From assembly GCA_022601195.1 (NCBI GenBank), contig JAHZIX010000029.1, forward strand, positions 186,001 through 250,000: 64,000 nucleotides of DNA, given 5' to 3'. The position numbers were made by a program, and so were the translations under genes. Below the pieces are notes generated by a model. The model saw only the letters and a program-made list of their open reading frames with translations, was not told the origin of the DNA and searched no databases. Each line of letters starts with the position of its first letter. Positions within the stretch are counted from its first letter, which is position 1. Source of the DNA: Deltaproteobacteria bacterium (GTDB lineage Bacteria > Acidobacteriota > Thermoanaerobaculia > Multivoradales > JAHZIX01). Below are positions 8,496-17,481 of this stretch, piece after piece.

Positions 8496-8516
8496 CATGA
8501 ATCGCGTGCCTGACAC
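8496..8516 (-). repeat. Degenerate REP element
   Basis: Read on the minus strand this begins GTGTCAGGCACGC and continues with a degraded hairpin (CATG), resembling the REP elements at 14.5, 38.2-38.4 and 62.8/64.0 kb. It lies just past the metalloprotease stop codon. A single decayed copy, recognised by comparison only. Confidence 0.4.
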
Positions 8517-8520
8517 TCGG

Positions 8521-10506
8521 CTAAGGGTGATGGAGCTCTTGGGCGATCAGGCGAAACATGTAGTTGAGGTTGGAGTCTTGAACAAAGATTACCCCACCGT
8601 CATCTGAGAAGTAGGACCTTCCTAACTGACCCACTTGTTGTCCGAAATCGAGTCCGATGAACGGGGGTAGGCCCCGAAGACCTGGGAATTCTGACGGTAG
8701 CTCCAGTACGAGGAAGAAGTCTTCCGTCCCGTGCCAGATTTCCCATTGTAGACGCCAGGTCAATAGAATCGGTTTTGAGAAATAGAGTGGGGAGAAATCA
8801 TTGTCTTGCCCGAGGAAGCTCTCGTTCTCGGCGAGAGGGTGGTCGAGATCTAGGTGAGGAGATCCATCCTCGAAATGGCCTGTCACTAGACTTGCCCTGG
8901 AGAAAACATTACTGACGGCACGATCGACCTGGAAATTCCGGAAGGCTGCACCCTTGAATATCAGGTTCTGATCGATCAGAGATTGGATCTCTTCCGCCGG
9001 GAAGTGCACCGCAAAGATCCGATTCGGTGGTGCATCGAAGAAACCAAGGGAGTCGAAGTCGGAAAAAGGCGAGAATCCCTGAAGGTCGAAGGCATCTAGA
9101 TTGTGGTCGACAGGGGTGGTGTGATCGATACCGTTGACTTCTCTTCCTGCCCTTACCCGTACTCGTCGTGGCCAGAATTTCCATAGGGAGTTAAAGAAGG
9201 GAAAGAAACCTTCATTGAAATTCTGTAGGTCGAAGAATCCAGAGATAATGGTTGTAGTGCCGATGGAACCGGTGCTGTTTGGGGAGCCGTCTAGGGCTTC
9301 GATGCCAACGTGGTACTTACCAGCTGGTACGGGAAGAGTGTAGGAGCCGGAGACCAGATGGAATTCCGGTTGATCTTCGAAGATATCCAGACCGATGCCA
9401 GGAACCGAGGCTAGCCGGGTTCGCCCCGTATAGTGGCTGGTGACCAGCCGACCGCTGTTGCTTTCGGCGGCGAATACGCTGGCTCCGGCCAGCGGTAGGC
9501 CGGAGGCTCCATGGGTTACTTCGCCGCGAATGACTCCATAGACTGCCCGGAAGGCGGTGTCACCCGGTTGCAGTGCAGCTACACCCGTTTGAGAGCTCCC
9601 CTCCGGATAGACGAACGAACTCCAGGCGATATCGTCCGCCTCGAGGGTCCTTAGGCTAAGCTCCGATTCTGGGTCGGTCGAAGGCACTCCATTGATCATT
9701 GTGGGGCTGGTGCCGTCGGTAGCGTCTTGCTGGTTGAGGGCGGTGTGGGAGAGGCCGTGGGAGTGGCCGAACTCGTGAGTGGAAACAGCCTGGAGGTCTA
9801 ATTGACCCGCCACTGCATCCGGTGGCCCTGTGGTCCAGAGGGTGCCGTTGTTGAAGAAAACATCGTTGTCGAGAATGGTGCCGGCTCGGTAGAAGCCTGC
9901 GGGGAACTCGATGTCTCCGTCTCCATCCACGTCGGCGCATTTGTCGAGACCAGTGACCGCCGGGTCAAAGATATCTCCGTCTCCATCTCCATCGAGGTCC
10001 ATCCCTGGCGAAAGGTCCGCATCGGCGGTCAGGGAGACAGAGGGTGAGGCAGCTATGGGGTCACCGGGGAGACCCAGGAAGTTAACCTCGTTAATGAAGT
10101 CGAAGGCGGCTAGATCAAAAGGACCTGTTCTAGGTCGGTTGATGTCGTCACCAAAGCGCATCTCAATGAAGGAAGTTGGAATGTCATTCCATGAGTCGAA
10201 GGAGGTCTGCAGTAGGGCCCGGGTCTCGTCGACATCGAGAAAAGGAGAGGTGTTGGCGGACACAGCCGTGTTGAAATGGTATTCCACGGGGACGCATCGA
10301 GAGTCCCAGGCGATGGGCACGATGTCCACGGCTGTACTACCGGCGACCGGTCCTGGCTCCATTCCTGTGAAATCAAAGGTTTCTAATTGGCCTCCGGCGA
10401 ACACGGCAGCGGTAGGAAGAAGTACCAATACTAGGCACGGTAAGAGCGCTCGGTACTTCTGGAAAGTCGATGGAGTCCTGCTCGGCTCTTGGGGTAGGTG
10501 ACTCAT
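8521..10506 (-). CDS. Secreted matrixin-like zinc metalloprotease
   Basis: A 661-aa exported protein. The N-terminus has a hydrophobic signal segment (LLPCLVLVLLPTAAVFAGG, residues ~22-40). The catalytic domain has the full zinc motif HEFGHSHGLSH near residue 245 and a downstream Met (TMING) that could be the Met-turn, as in matrixins/metzincins. A Ca-binding-like Asp-rich stretch (DLDGDGDGD, DVDGDGD) precedes it. After residue ~330 there is a carboxypeptidase-regulatory-like segment (VIRGEVTHGASGLPLAGASVFA), then unassigned beta-rich sequence. ATG 10506 has AAGGAGGG 6 nt upstream and overlaps the upstream partner's stop by 4 bp. Substrate unknown. Confidence 0.9.
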   Translation of the reverse strand: MSHLPQEPSRTPSTFQKYRALLPCLVLVLLPTAAVFAGGQLETFDFTGMEPGPVAGSTAVDIVPIAWDSRCVPVEYHFNTAVSANTSPFLDVDETRALLQTSFDSWNDIPTSFIEMRFGDDINRPRTGPFDLAAFDFINEVNFLGLPGDPIAASPSVSLTADADLSPGMDLDGDGDGDIFDPAVTGLDKCADVDGDGDIEFPAGFYRAGTILDNDVFFNNGTLWTTGPPDAVAGQLDLQAVSTHEFGHSHGLSHTALNQQDATDGTSPTMINGVPSTDPESELSLRTLEADDIAWSSFVYPEGSSQTGVAALQPGDTAFRAVYGVIRGEVTHGASGLPLAGASVFAAESNSGRLVTSHYTGRTRLASVPGIGLDIFEDQPEFHLVSGSYTLPVPAGKYHVGIEALDGSPNSTGSIGTTTIISGFFDLQNFNEGFFPFFNSLWKFWPRRVRVRAGREVNGIDHTTPVDHNLDAFDLQGFSPFSDFDSLGFFDAPPNRIFAVHFPAEEIQSLIDQNLIFKGAAFRNFQVDRAVSNVFSRASLVTGHFEDGSPHLDLDHPLAENESFLGQDNDFSPLYFSKPILLTWRLQWEIWHGTEDFFLVLELPSEFPGLRGLPPFIGLDFGQQVGQLGRSYFSDDGGVIFVQDSNLNYMFRLIAQELHHP

Positions 10507-11042
10507 GACTTCCCTCCTTGGGCTGTTTGCCCCAGATGTTGCAGGATGTCTCGCCGTGCCTGCTCGAGAGTAGTTCCAAGAGGGTTCTCAAGACCCTGCT
10601 GTAGGTAACCAGCTCCCGAGTCTTCTCGGCGAATGTGGAAGAGGCCCTGGGAAAAGCCCACTACGGAATACCCTGCCGGGCCGTCCTCCAGAGGATCTAG
10701 GAATAGCAGGACTTCTTCGTTGGGTAGCAGAATCGGTGCCCCAGGTACGGTGACAGCGATGGGAACTTCACGGTCCAGGTCGATCCCGCCAGGGATATAG
10801 AGGTTGATTTCGTTGCTAGCTTCCCCTTTGAGAGTTTCGGAAATCGCAATGGAATAGCGAGTGGCTAGAGCTCCTTGCCACCATTCACTGGCTACGGCGG
10901 TGCAATTCCCGATGGCAATGAGAGAAGCGTTTTCTATCAACTCTCCACCGGTGCGAGACTCTACGGTTGTAGCGCTGAGCAGAGACACAGAAGACAAGGC
11001 AAGGGCGAGGAAAAGAAAAGAAACGACGGGTGAACGATCCAT
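10503..11042 (-). CDS. Small secreted protein coupled to the metalloprotease
   Basis: A 179-aa protein with a clear signal peptide (VVSFLFLALALSSVSLLSA). The mature part begins with a GELIENASLIAIGNCTAVASEW segment and contains a TLKGEASNEINLYIPGG stretch, typical of small secreted proteins found next to bacterial matrixin-like proteases. Its stop overlaps the protease ATG (ATGA), and AGGAGG precedes its own ATG by about 9 nt. Co-translation suggests a partner of the protease: inhibitor, chaperone or co-secreted surface factor. No catalytic motif is visible. Confidence 0.8.
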   Translation of the reverse strand: MDRSPVVSFLFLALALSSVSLLSATTVESRTGGELIENASLIAIGNCTAVASEWWQGALATRYSIAISETLKGEASNEINLYIPGGIDLDREVPIAVTVPGAPILLPNEEVLLFLDPLEDGPAGYSVVGFSQGLFHIRREDSGAGYLQQGLENPLGTTLEQARRDILQHLGQTAQGGKS

Positions 11043-11104
11043 GTAAGATAACCTCCTTTCAGGTCGTAGAGGTTGAGTGCCTCCTGGAGCAGGAAAGTTC
11101 AGAA

Positions 11105-11127
11105 TTCTTTTCTTGGCGTGAAAAGAA
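11105..11127. promoter_or_regulatory. AT-rich inverted repeat upstream of the protease pair
   Basis: A perfect 8-bp inverted repeat, TTCTTTTC and GAAAAGAA, is separated by 7 nt. It lies between the helicase stop and the protease-partner start, both on the minus strand. It could be an operator for the protease pair or a weak transcript end for the helicase. Confidence 0.35.
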
Positions 11128-11144
11128 AGTACCTTGGGTGGTAC

Positions 11145-14100
11145 TCAGAGCAAGCGGAGCTGTCGAGGATTTTCTGGCTGACGGGTAGAGCTTTTCTGTC
11201 TAGATTCAGATCGCTGAAGAAGGTCTTCTTCAATGACCCTTAGGAAGGGGGAGGGTTCAGCTGGCCTTACCTTGCCATAGCGAAAACGGCGAGCTGCGTG
11301 AGAGAGAAAGAGCCGAGACTCGGCGCGGGTAATACCAACGAAAAAGAGACGACGTTCCTCTTCCAGATCGGGCTCTTCGCCGGGAAAGTAAAAGGGTAGC
11401 AGGCCCTCTTCGCAGCCAACCAAAAAGACGACGGGGAATTCCAGTCCTTTGGCACCGTGCAGTGTCATCAAGGTGACCCGTTCGGCTCTCGGATCCCAAG
11501 TGTCGACTTCGGCACCGAGGGAGATACCGGCTAGGAAGTCGTCTACGGTGCCCTCGCAGCTGAGCGCCAGCGGGCGCAGAAGCTCTACTGCAGCCTCCAA
11601 GTTCGACTTCAGCGGTGGTGTCGAGCCGGAAGCCACCACGTTTGCTGCCTGCCCCAGGAGCCTCTCCAGGTTCACCTCCGAAGCACCGCCCGGTTCGGCA
11701 AGGCTCGGCAGAACTTCGAGAATTTCCGCCACTGCTGGCTGATTGGCGAGTCGGTGGTGGGAGCGCTTCTGGAACGGAATTCCAGACCGGTTCAGAGCTT
11801 CCACGAGAGGGGCTGCCTGAGCATCCGTTCGGTAGAGCACTGCGAAGTCGTTGAAGGAGAGAGCTTCACCGTCGTTGGTTCCCACCCGGCCGCTATCGAC
11901 GGAGAAATGGGAAGTTCCTCCGAGGAGTTTTTCGATGGTGGCGACGACGAATTCAGCTTCTGCCTTGTCGCTCGCTGCGCCGTGTAGGACGGGGCGCTCA
12001 GCTGCCTCCCGGCGCATCGCCGTCAGGCTACGGTCCGGCACCAGGCTAGATGGGGCTACGGCCTGCACTGCGGCTCGAACGATGTAACGGCCGGATCGGT
12101 AGTTACGCCCGAGTTGCACTCTTTTTGTGGTGGGAAAATCCTTCTGAAATCGGAGGAACAACTCTACATCGGCGCCTCGGAATCGATAGATGGACTGATC
12201 GGGATCGCCGATAACGCAGAGGTTGCCACCCCCACGGACCAGCTGGCGGATCAGCTGGTACTGGAGCGGGTCGACGTCTTGGAATTCGTCGACAGCCACA
12301 TGGCGAAAGTGATTGCGGTAATGGGATCGAAGGCTTGGGTTGGCGAAGAACAACCTCAGGGGGAGGATCAGGAGATCATCGAAATCGACCCGGCAGGAAG
12401 CCGCGAGGGCTTCTTCGTAGGCGGCCGCTTGGTCACTGATTTCGCTGTTTTCGATGGGTCGGGTCCCACCCTCTTGGCCAAGTCTACCGCTTTGCCCAAT
12501 GGCATGTTCCCGGCGCCACTGAGAGAGCTCCTGGGCCCTGCTGATCGCTTCTTTGGGAGTCAACTCGAATCGGCGGGCCAGAATTTTTAAACTTTTCTTG
12601 GGGTCAGCAACTCGCGGCGGTGAAGGAAAGCCCAAAGCCGAGGCGTTCTCTCGGATCAACTCGAGCCCGAGGCCATGGAAGGTGTGAAGGCGCAGCTCGG
12701 TCGCCTTGCTCGGCACCAGATCCAAGAGCCTTTGGCGCATTTCGTTGGCGGCTCGGCGAGTAAACGTCACCGCGAGGCAGTGGGCAGGTTCGACTCCGCA
12801 CTCCGACACGAGGTAGGCCAGTCGGTGGGTCAGGGTCCGTGTCTTTCCGGTGCCAGGGCCCGCGACGATCAGCATCGGACCGGTAGTCAGTTCCGCTGCC
12901 TTTCGCTGATCCGGGTCGAGGGCACCCAGGACGGATGAGCTGGTTGGGGCCTCGCTCTGCTTCGCTTCTGGGGAGGGAGGCACTGGGGTCGGCGGTTCTG
13001 GGTCCGAGCGCGGGGGCACTTGGTCTGGTGAGTCGCCGGTTTCTCTCCGCGTCGGTAGAGCGGCTGATGGTGGGCCCGAAGGGGATTCCTTGGGAGAGTC
13101 CAAGGGAAGGTTGGAGTCTCTTTTCGGGGTCTCGGATCTGGAGGAGCTCGGGGAGGGCTGGGGCGACTCGAACAAGGACGCTACGGAGTTACGGGCGTCC
13201 AATTCCCCTGGTTCAAACAGTCGAATCACTCCGAATTCGCCATCGAATCCGGATTGGCGATGGACCTGACCAGCCCGCAACCGGGTCAGGGCTTCTGCAA
13301 CCAAGGGATCCGTGGCCCGTTGGATGTCTTCGATAGGAAGGCTGGCCAGAATGTCCAGCTCGGGCCCCAAGCGATCCACCAACAAGGCCACAGCGTTTTG
13401 GACCGTCTTGGATTTGGGGCCAACTCCACGGATTTCGGAGACTATCTCCGGTAGTGGAACCAAGGAGTGAAACGGCGATGTTTTCTTCGGTTGCACCCCC
13501 GCTGGGCGATCCGACAGGGTTTCTACCCGGTGCAGCACTCCCACCGTCACCGGTTTGCCGCAATGAGGGCAGAGACCCTGGCGATCGCGGGTCTCGCCGG
13601 GTTCCAGGCAGACTTGGCAGGCTCGATGGCCATCTAGGTGATACTTCCCTTCTTCTGGAAAGAACTCCACCGTTCCTCCGAAACCAACGCCGGTTTCCAG
13701 AGCGTTGCGCATGGCGAAGTAGTCCATTTCGGTTTCAAAAATATTGGCTTCTCTGCCGAGCATGGGAGGGGAGTGAGCATCGGAGTTGCTCACCAGAGTG
13801 AACCGATCCAGCTGAGAGACTCGCCAGTTCATGGGGGGGTCCGAGGACAGCCCGGTTTCCACCGCGAAGATGTGAGAGGAGAGATCGCCATAACATTCGT
13901 CGATGGAGTCGAATCCGGACTTGGAGCCCATAGCAGCGAACCAGGGGGTCCAGATATGGGCCGGAATCAGATAGGCATCCGGGCCGCTCTCGAGGGTGAT
14001 CTCCAGCAGATCTCGGGAGTCCAGGCCAAGAATTGGCCGACCGTCTGAAGAAATATTGCCAATGCTTCCAAGGCGATCCCGGAACTTGCCAGCGGTCTCC

Positions 14101-14447
14101 AGGTTCGACGCATAAATCAAATGATGCACCTTGCGGGTCTTGTCACCCTTCTTGTAGATCGTGGAGATTTCCACCTCGATGAGGAATCGGGTGATGCCTC
14201 GGCAAGCGGCGGGAAGCCTGCTCGACACCTCTTGTTCTATCTCTGGTCTGAGGCGAAAAAGTCCAGGCTCGGCTGGTACCAACTTCTCGGAGATCTCTTG
14301 CCACCAGGCCGGGTGAGTGAAATCACCCGTCGCCACGACCGAAATTCCCTTGCGCCGAGCCCACCAAGCCAAATTCTCCAGATCGCAATTGCGGCTGGTG
14401 GCTCGGGAGTATTTGGAGTGGATATGAAGGTCAGCGAAAAAGGACAT
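11145..14447 (-). CDS. EndoQ-like PHP endonuclease fused to a UvrD/PcrA-type DNA helicase
   Basis: A 1100-aa bifunctional repair protein. Residues 1-~315 match endonuclease Q/TIGR00375: the PHP motif DLHIHSKYS (D6, H8, H10), TGDFTHPAWW (41-49), SNSDAHS, and a zinc finger (C277, C280, C293, C296). EndoQ nicks DNA 5' of deaminated bases. A helix-hairpin-helix-like segment (IRGVGPKSKTVQNA) and a long Pro/Ser linker (~435-510) follow. The C-terminal half is a superfamily 1 helicase: GPGTGKT near 530, DEFQD near 720, QSIYRFRGAD, LHGAKGLEF and EEERRLFFVGITRA. I start at ATG 14447 (AGGAAG upstream); the longer ATG at 14474 lies inside a REP element. Confidence 0.92.
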   Translation of the reverse strand: MSFFADLHIHSKYSRATSRNCDLENLAWWARRKGISVVATGDFTHPAWWQEISEKLVPAEPGLFRLRPEIEQEVSSRLPAACRGITRFLIEVEISTIYKKGDKTRKVHHLIYASNLETAGKFRDRLGSIGNISSDGRPILGLDSRDLLEITLESGPDAYLIPAHIWTPWFAAMGSKSGFDSIDECYGDLSSHIFAVETGLSSDPPMNWRVSQLDRFTLVSNSDAHSPPMLGREANIFETEMDYFAMRNALETGVGFGGTVEFFPEEGKYHLDGHRACQVCLEPGETRDRQGLCPHCGKPVTVGVLHRVETLSDRPAGVQPKKTSPFHSLVPLPEIVSEIRGVGPKSKTVQNAVALLVDRLGPELDILASLPIEDIQRATDPLVAEALTRLRAGQVHRQSGFDGEFGVIRLFEPGELDARNSVASLFESPQPSPSSSRSETPKRDSNLPLDSPKESPSGPPSAALPTRRETGDSPDQVPPRSDPEPPTPVPPSPEAKQSEAPTSSSVLGALDPDQRKAAELTTGPMLIVAGPGTGKTRTLTHRLAYLVSECGVEPAHCLAVTFTRRAANEMRQRLLDLVPSKATELRLHTFHGLGLELIRENASALGFPSPPRVADPKKSLKILARRFELTPKEAISRAQELSQWRREHAIGQSGRLGQEGGTRPIENSEISDQAAAYEEALAASCRVDFDDLLILPLRLFFANPSLRSHYRNHFRHVAVDEFQDVDPLQYQLIRQLVRGGGNLCVIGDPDQSIYRFRGADVELFLRFQKDFPTTKRVQLGRNYRSGRYIVRAAVQAVAPSSLVPDRSLTAMRREAAERPVLHGAASDKAEAEFVVATIEKLLGGTSHFSVDSGRVGTNDGEALSFNDFAVLYRTDAQAAPLVEALNRSGIPFQKRSHHRLANQPAVAEILEVLPSLAEPGGASEVNLERLLGQAANVVASGSTPPLKSNLEAAVELLRPLALSCEGTVDDFLAGISLGAEVDTWDPRAERVTLMTLHGAKGLEFPVVFLVGCEEGLLPFYFPGEEPDLEEERRLFFVGITRAESRLFLSHAARRFRYGKVRPAEPSPFLRVIEEDLLQRSESRQKSSTRQPENPRQLRLL

Positions 14448-14463
14448 CTGTGGACTTCCTGCG

Positions 14464-14564
14464 GTGTCAGGCATGCGTTCCGTGCACTGCTTAAACGATC
14501 AGAGGATTCCTAAGCTATCGCGACGGTCCTTGTTTTCCAAACGCCTGGAATGCATGCCTGGCAC
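14464..14564. repeat. Inverted REP pair (REPIN-like)
   Basis: A plus-oriented REP (14464-14485, GTGTCAGGCATGC then GTTCCGTGC) faces a minus-oriented one (14543-14564; GTGCCAGGCATGC then ATTCCAGGC when read on the minus strand). The two enclose about 57 bp. Each carries the short GCATG-type hairpin seen in the other copies. It fills the gap between the EndoQ-UvrD gene and the serine hydrolase gene. Confidence 0.8.
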
Positions 14565-14579
14565 CGCCCGGGCGGGCCC

Positions 14580-15764
14580 CTAGGCGAGACCGAGGTCCTG
14601 GTAGATTGCCTCTGTGAGGGATCGCATGCGAAGGCGGTGACGACTCTCGTCGGGGAGGCCATTGACCGCTAGGGCGACCACCAGACCCTGCTCTGGGTCA
14701 GCGAAGGCGACAGACGAGCGGCGGCCGCTGTGGCCGAAGGTGCGCCGGGAAGCGTGGCGCCCGTAGCCATAGGGGACGATGGGGTCGTCCAGTTGGTCAG
14801 CGCGGTCCTGCCCGGAAATGTCGTGCCCGGAGTTGTAATGCTCGGAGTTGACGATGAGCCCCAACCCCCAGTCGAGCATCGCTTTGAAAGTCTTGTCGTA
14901 AAGGCCGACTCGGTGAGGGCAGGTGAGGGACTCCACGGTCTGAGGGGTGAGGAAGGTTTTTCCGCCGGATCGTCCTCGCTGCAGGAGCATCTCGTAGAAT
15001 CGTCCTAAATCTCTCATGGGGCCGCAGCCATTGGCGCCCGGGTTTGGGTTTACCAAATAGGGAGCTTTGTGCCATGGGAAATGCTGAGCTACCTGGCTCT
15101 CGGTATTGTCCATGACGGCAATCTCCGGCTCCAGGGCGTCAAATTCCCCCATCGGTAAGCCAATCCAAGAGCGGCTCATACCGAGAGGTTCGAAGATCTC
15201 CTGGCGAAGGAATTGGGAGAAGGGAAGCCCTCCGACCCGCTGGACGACTTCTCCTAGAAGGAACCAACTAGAAGCCAAGTGGTAGCCGGCAGTGACTCCC
15301 AAGTCCCAACGAGGCTCTGGGCGAGCCTGGCAGATCCGATCGATGACCTCTTCCCAAGTTGCCTGAGGCCACCCGAGGTTGAGCAAGCGAAAGCCTCCTG
15401 TGTGGGTCAGGGCATGGCGCAGGGTGATGCGCTCTTTGCCCTTGGCGGCGAATTCTGGAACGTGACGTGCGATGGGGTCGTCCAGGTCCAGCAGGCCTCG
15501 TTCCCAAAGCTTGGCGATAGCTACCGCGGTGAGAGGCTTCGTGGCGGAAAGCCAGATCATTGGAGTCTCAGAAGTCATGGCTTTCCCTTCGCGAGCTTCC
15601 CCCAGGGCCAGGTTGCTGACCATTTTTCCGTGCAGAGACAGGTAGATCTGGCCACCTCGATGGAGGCCTTGTTTTCGGCCCATCTCGAAGGCAGCGATGG
15701 TCTTCGGCAGGGAAGGGTCCGGGTGTGGAACGCTGGCCGCTGGGGAGTGGGGACTTTGGGTCAT
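14580..15764 (-). CDS. Serine hydrolase of the beta-lactamase class C/DD-peptidase fold
   Basis: A 394-aa penicillin-binding-type serine hydrolase. The SxxK catalytic motif is SATK (S73, K76). ITLRHALTHTGGF follows, and the Tyr motif is probably YHLAS. A C-terminal GHSGRRSSVAFADPEQGLVVALAVNG strand is the HxG-like third motif. No signal peptide is seen, so the enzyme is probably cytoplasmic (esterase/EstB-like) rather than a secreted beta-lactamase. Its ATG overlaps the apaH stop (ATGA), so the two genes form an operon. The substrate is unknown; resistance activity should not be assumed. Confidence 0.9.
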   Translation of the reverse strand: MTQSPHSPAASVPHPDPSLPKTIAAFEMGRKQGLHRGGQIYLSLHGKMVSNLALGEAREGKAMTSETPMIWLSATKPLTAVAIAKLWERGLLDLDDPIARHVPEFAAKGKERITLRHALTHTGGFRLLNLGWPQATWEEVIDRICQARPEPRWDLGVTAGYHLASSWFLLGEVVQRVGGLPFSQFLRQEIFEPLGMSRSWIGLPMGEFDALEPEIAVMDNTESQVAQHFPWHKAPYLVNPNPGANGCGPMRDLGRFYEMLLQRGRSGGKTFLTPQTVESLTCPHRVGLYDKTFKAMLDWGLGLIVNSEHYNSGHDISGQDRADQLDDPIVPYGYGRHASRRTFGHSGRRSSVAFADPEQGLVVALAVNGLPDESRHRLRMRSLTEAIYQDLGLA

Positions 15765-16567
15765 GAGGGGTCTCTCTTCTCAACAGCTCTTTGTTGGTAC
15801 AGCTTCAAATCTTCTAATCGGAGCGCGCTCAGAGAATGGCCCCAAACGACCCCGCTGTCCAGAGCGCAGAGGCCAGGCTGGAGTCGCAGGCCCAGAGCCG
15901 CCCAATGACCACAGACAATGGTGGCCTCTCGGCTTCGGCGGTTAGGGACGGCGAACCAGGGTAAGCAGCGAGGGGGAGCCTCCTGGGGAGGACCAGCGAA
16001 TCGACATGGCTTTCCCTCTAGGGTGCAGGTGCGGAGGCGGGTTAGGCCTTCTAAGGCAACACGTAGCTGCGCTCGGTCTGGGTCGCGAGGAGTCTCGTTT
16101 CGCTTCAGGAGCCACTGGAGATCCTCCCCTGCCAGGGCGATTTCCAGCCGCCGGGCGAGGTCTGCCGCTTCCGAGGGTGACCATCGAGGGAGTAGCCCGG
16201 CGTGGACCAGAAGGTGTTTCTGTTCTCGATGAAGAAGAGGGCGGTGACGCAGCCAGGAAAGTAGCTCTGACTGGTCCGGTGCACTCAGGACCTCGTCCAA
16301 GGTGTCACCGTTGCGGGTCTCGGTGATGCCGTGACCTACCGCCAGTAGGTGGAGGTCGTGGTTGCCCAGGACCACGGTCATGCGGCCTGCCATTTCGAGG
16401 TGGAGCCGCTTCGCCCAGCGAAGGGTTTCCAGGGAACGCGGGCCCCGGTTGACCAAGTCGCCCACCAACCACAGTCGATCACGACGCGAGTCGAATGGAA
16501 GTTGGGCTAGTAGAAGCTGCAAGGTTTCGAAGCAGCCATGAAGGTCGCCGATCGCGTAGGTTGCCAT
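15761..16567 (-). CDS. apaH: Symmetrical bis(5'-nucleosyl)-tetraphosphatase (ApaH)
   Basis: Hydrolyses Ap4A to two ADP and removes Np4 caps from RNA. The 268-aa protein has the phosphoprotein-phosphatase metal motifs in order: GDLHGC (residues 7-12), GDLVNRGP, GNHD, the HAG motif (LLVHAGLLPRW) and a late GHW. Length and the CALDSGVVWG end are typical of ApaH. It overlaps the serine hydrolase downstream by 4 bp. The start is ATG 16567. Confidence 0.93.
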   Translation of the reverse strand: MATYAIGDLHGCFETLQLLLAQLPFDSRRDRLWLVGDLVNRGPRSLETLRWAKRLHLEMAGRMTVVLGNHDLHLLAVGHGITETRNGDTLDEVLSAPDQSELLSWLRHRPLLHREQKHLLVHAGLLPRWSPSEAADLARRLEIALAGEDLQWLLKRNETPRDPDRAQLRVALEGLTRLRTCTLEGKPCRFAGPPQEAPPRCLPWFAVPNRRSREATIVCGHWAALGLRLQPGLCALDSGVVWGHSLSALRLEDLKLYQQRAVEKRDPS

Positions 16568-16794
16568 GTCTGGGGCAAGATGCCGGATTCCCCAGGAGGA
16601 TGCAAGTCTGTTGGGCCCTCAGAATTCCGAAAAGCAGCGGTAATGGGTGCGGGAGGGCTCGAGGTGTGGTACATCAAGGCGGGCCCTGAAAGCCGGCGGT
16701 GAGGGTCTTCTGCCTACGAGGTCCACTCGTCGGCACCGAGAGTCTCACCACGGGCAGCTGACAACCATAGAGGCCAACGAAGGAGCCAATGACG

Positions 16795-17481
16795 ATGAGC
16801 AACGATCTAACCGTTCAGATTCTGCCGCGACTGCGCCAAGCCGCGGCCCTGGTGTTTTGGGAGGCAGAGGCGGTACGCCTGAATTTGCAGGAGCCCTTCG
16901 AGCTCGCCTCGGGAAACCGCAGCCCTATTTACATCAATTGCCGACAGGTCATCTCAGACCGGGCCTTCATGGCGCTTTTCGTTGCTGCCGCTCGGTCCAT
17001 TCTGGAGCGCGCTGGTGCAACCTTCGATGCGGTCGCTGGTGGCGAGACGGCAGGTATTCCTTTCGCTGCCTTCCTGGCTCAGGGATTGGATCGCCCCATG
17101 CTCTATGTGCGGAAGAAAGCCAAAGGTTATGGCATCGCTTCGAAGGTGGAAGGAAAGCCTCCTCAGGGAGGTCAAATTCTGTTGGTGGAAGACTTGATCA
17201 CCGACGGCGGTAGTAAGTTGGGTTTCGTAGATGCCCTTAGAGAGGCCGGCGGCACAGTAACCGACTCTCTGGTTTTGTTCGACCGTCAGCAGGGCGGAGG
17301 AGATACCCTCGCCGGGCACGAGGTCAGACTGCATTCGGTGACGGATCGCCAGACGGTCCTCGAGGTCGCTCAGGAAAGTGGTTTGCTGCCGGTGGAAGAT
17401 CGGCTAGCGGTGGATGCCTATTTTCGTGACCCAGAGGCCTGGCACCAAGACAGAGGGTTTCCTTACCACCGAGGAAAATAG
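16795..17481 (+). CDS. pyrE: Orotate phosphoribosyltransferase
   Basis: Converts orotate and PRPP to OMP in pyrimidine synthesis. The protein (about 228 aa) has the PRPP-binding loop ILLVEDLITDGGS, the substrate part FELASGNRSPIYINCR, and YVRKKAKGYG with the flexible-loop lysines. AAGGAG ends at 16785, so ATG 16795 (9-nt spacer) is favoured over ATG 16789 (3-nt spacer). It stands alone; no other pyr gene is in the window. The 3' end overlaps the convergent VWFA gene by 19 bp. Confidence 0.93.
   Translation: MSNDLTVQILPRLRQAAALVFWEAEAVRLNLQEPFELASGNRSPIYINCRQVISDRAFMALFVAAARSILERAGATFDAVAGGETAGIPFAAFLAQGLDRPMLYVRKKAKGYGIASKVEGKPPQGGQILLVEDLITDGGSKLGFVDALREAGGTVTDSLVLFDRQQGGGDTLAGHEVRLHSVTDRQTVLEVAQESGLLPVEDRLAVDAYFRDPEAWHQDRGFPYHRGK

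Noticed and set aside
14448..14474. Longer start for the EndoQ-UvrD gene at ATG 14474
   Set aside because: It lies inside a REP element, and ATG 14447 has a good ribosome site and matches the EndoQ N-terminus.
14580..15764. Antibiotic-resistance beta-lactamase
   Set aside because: The SxxK fold is shared by esterases and peptidases; there is no signal peptide and no resistance context.
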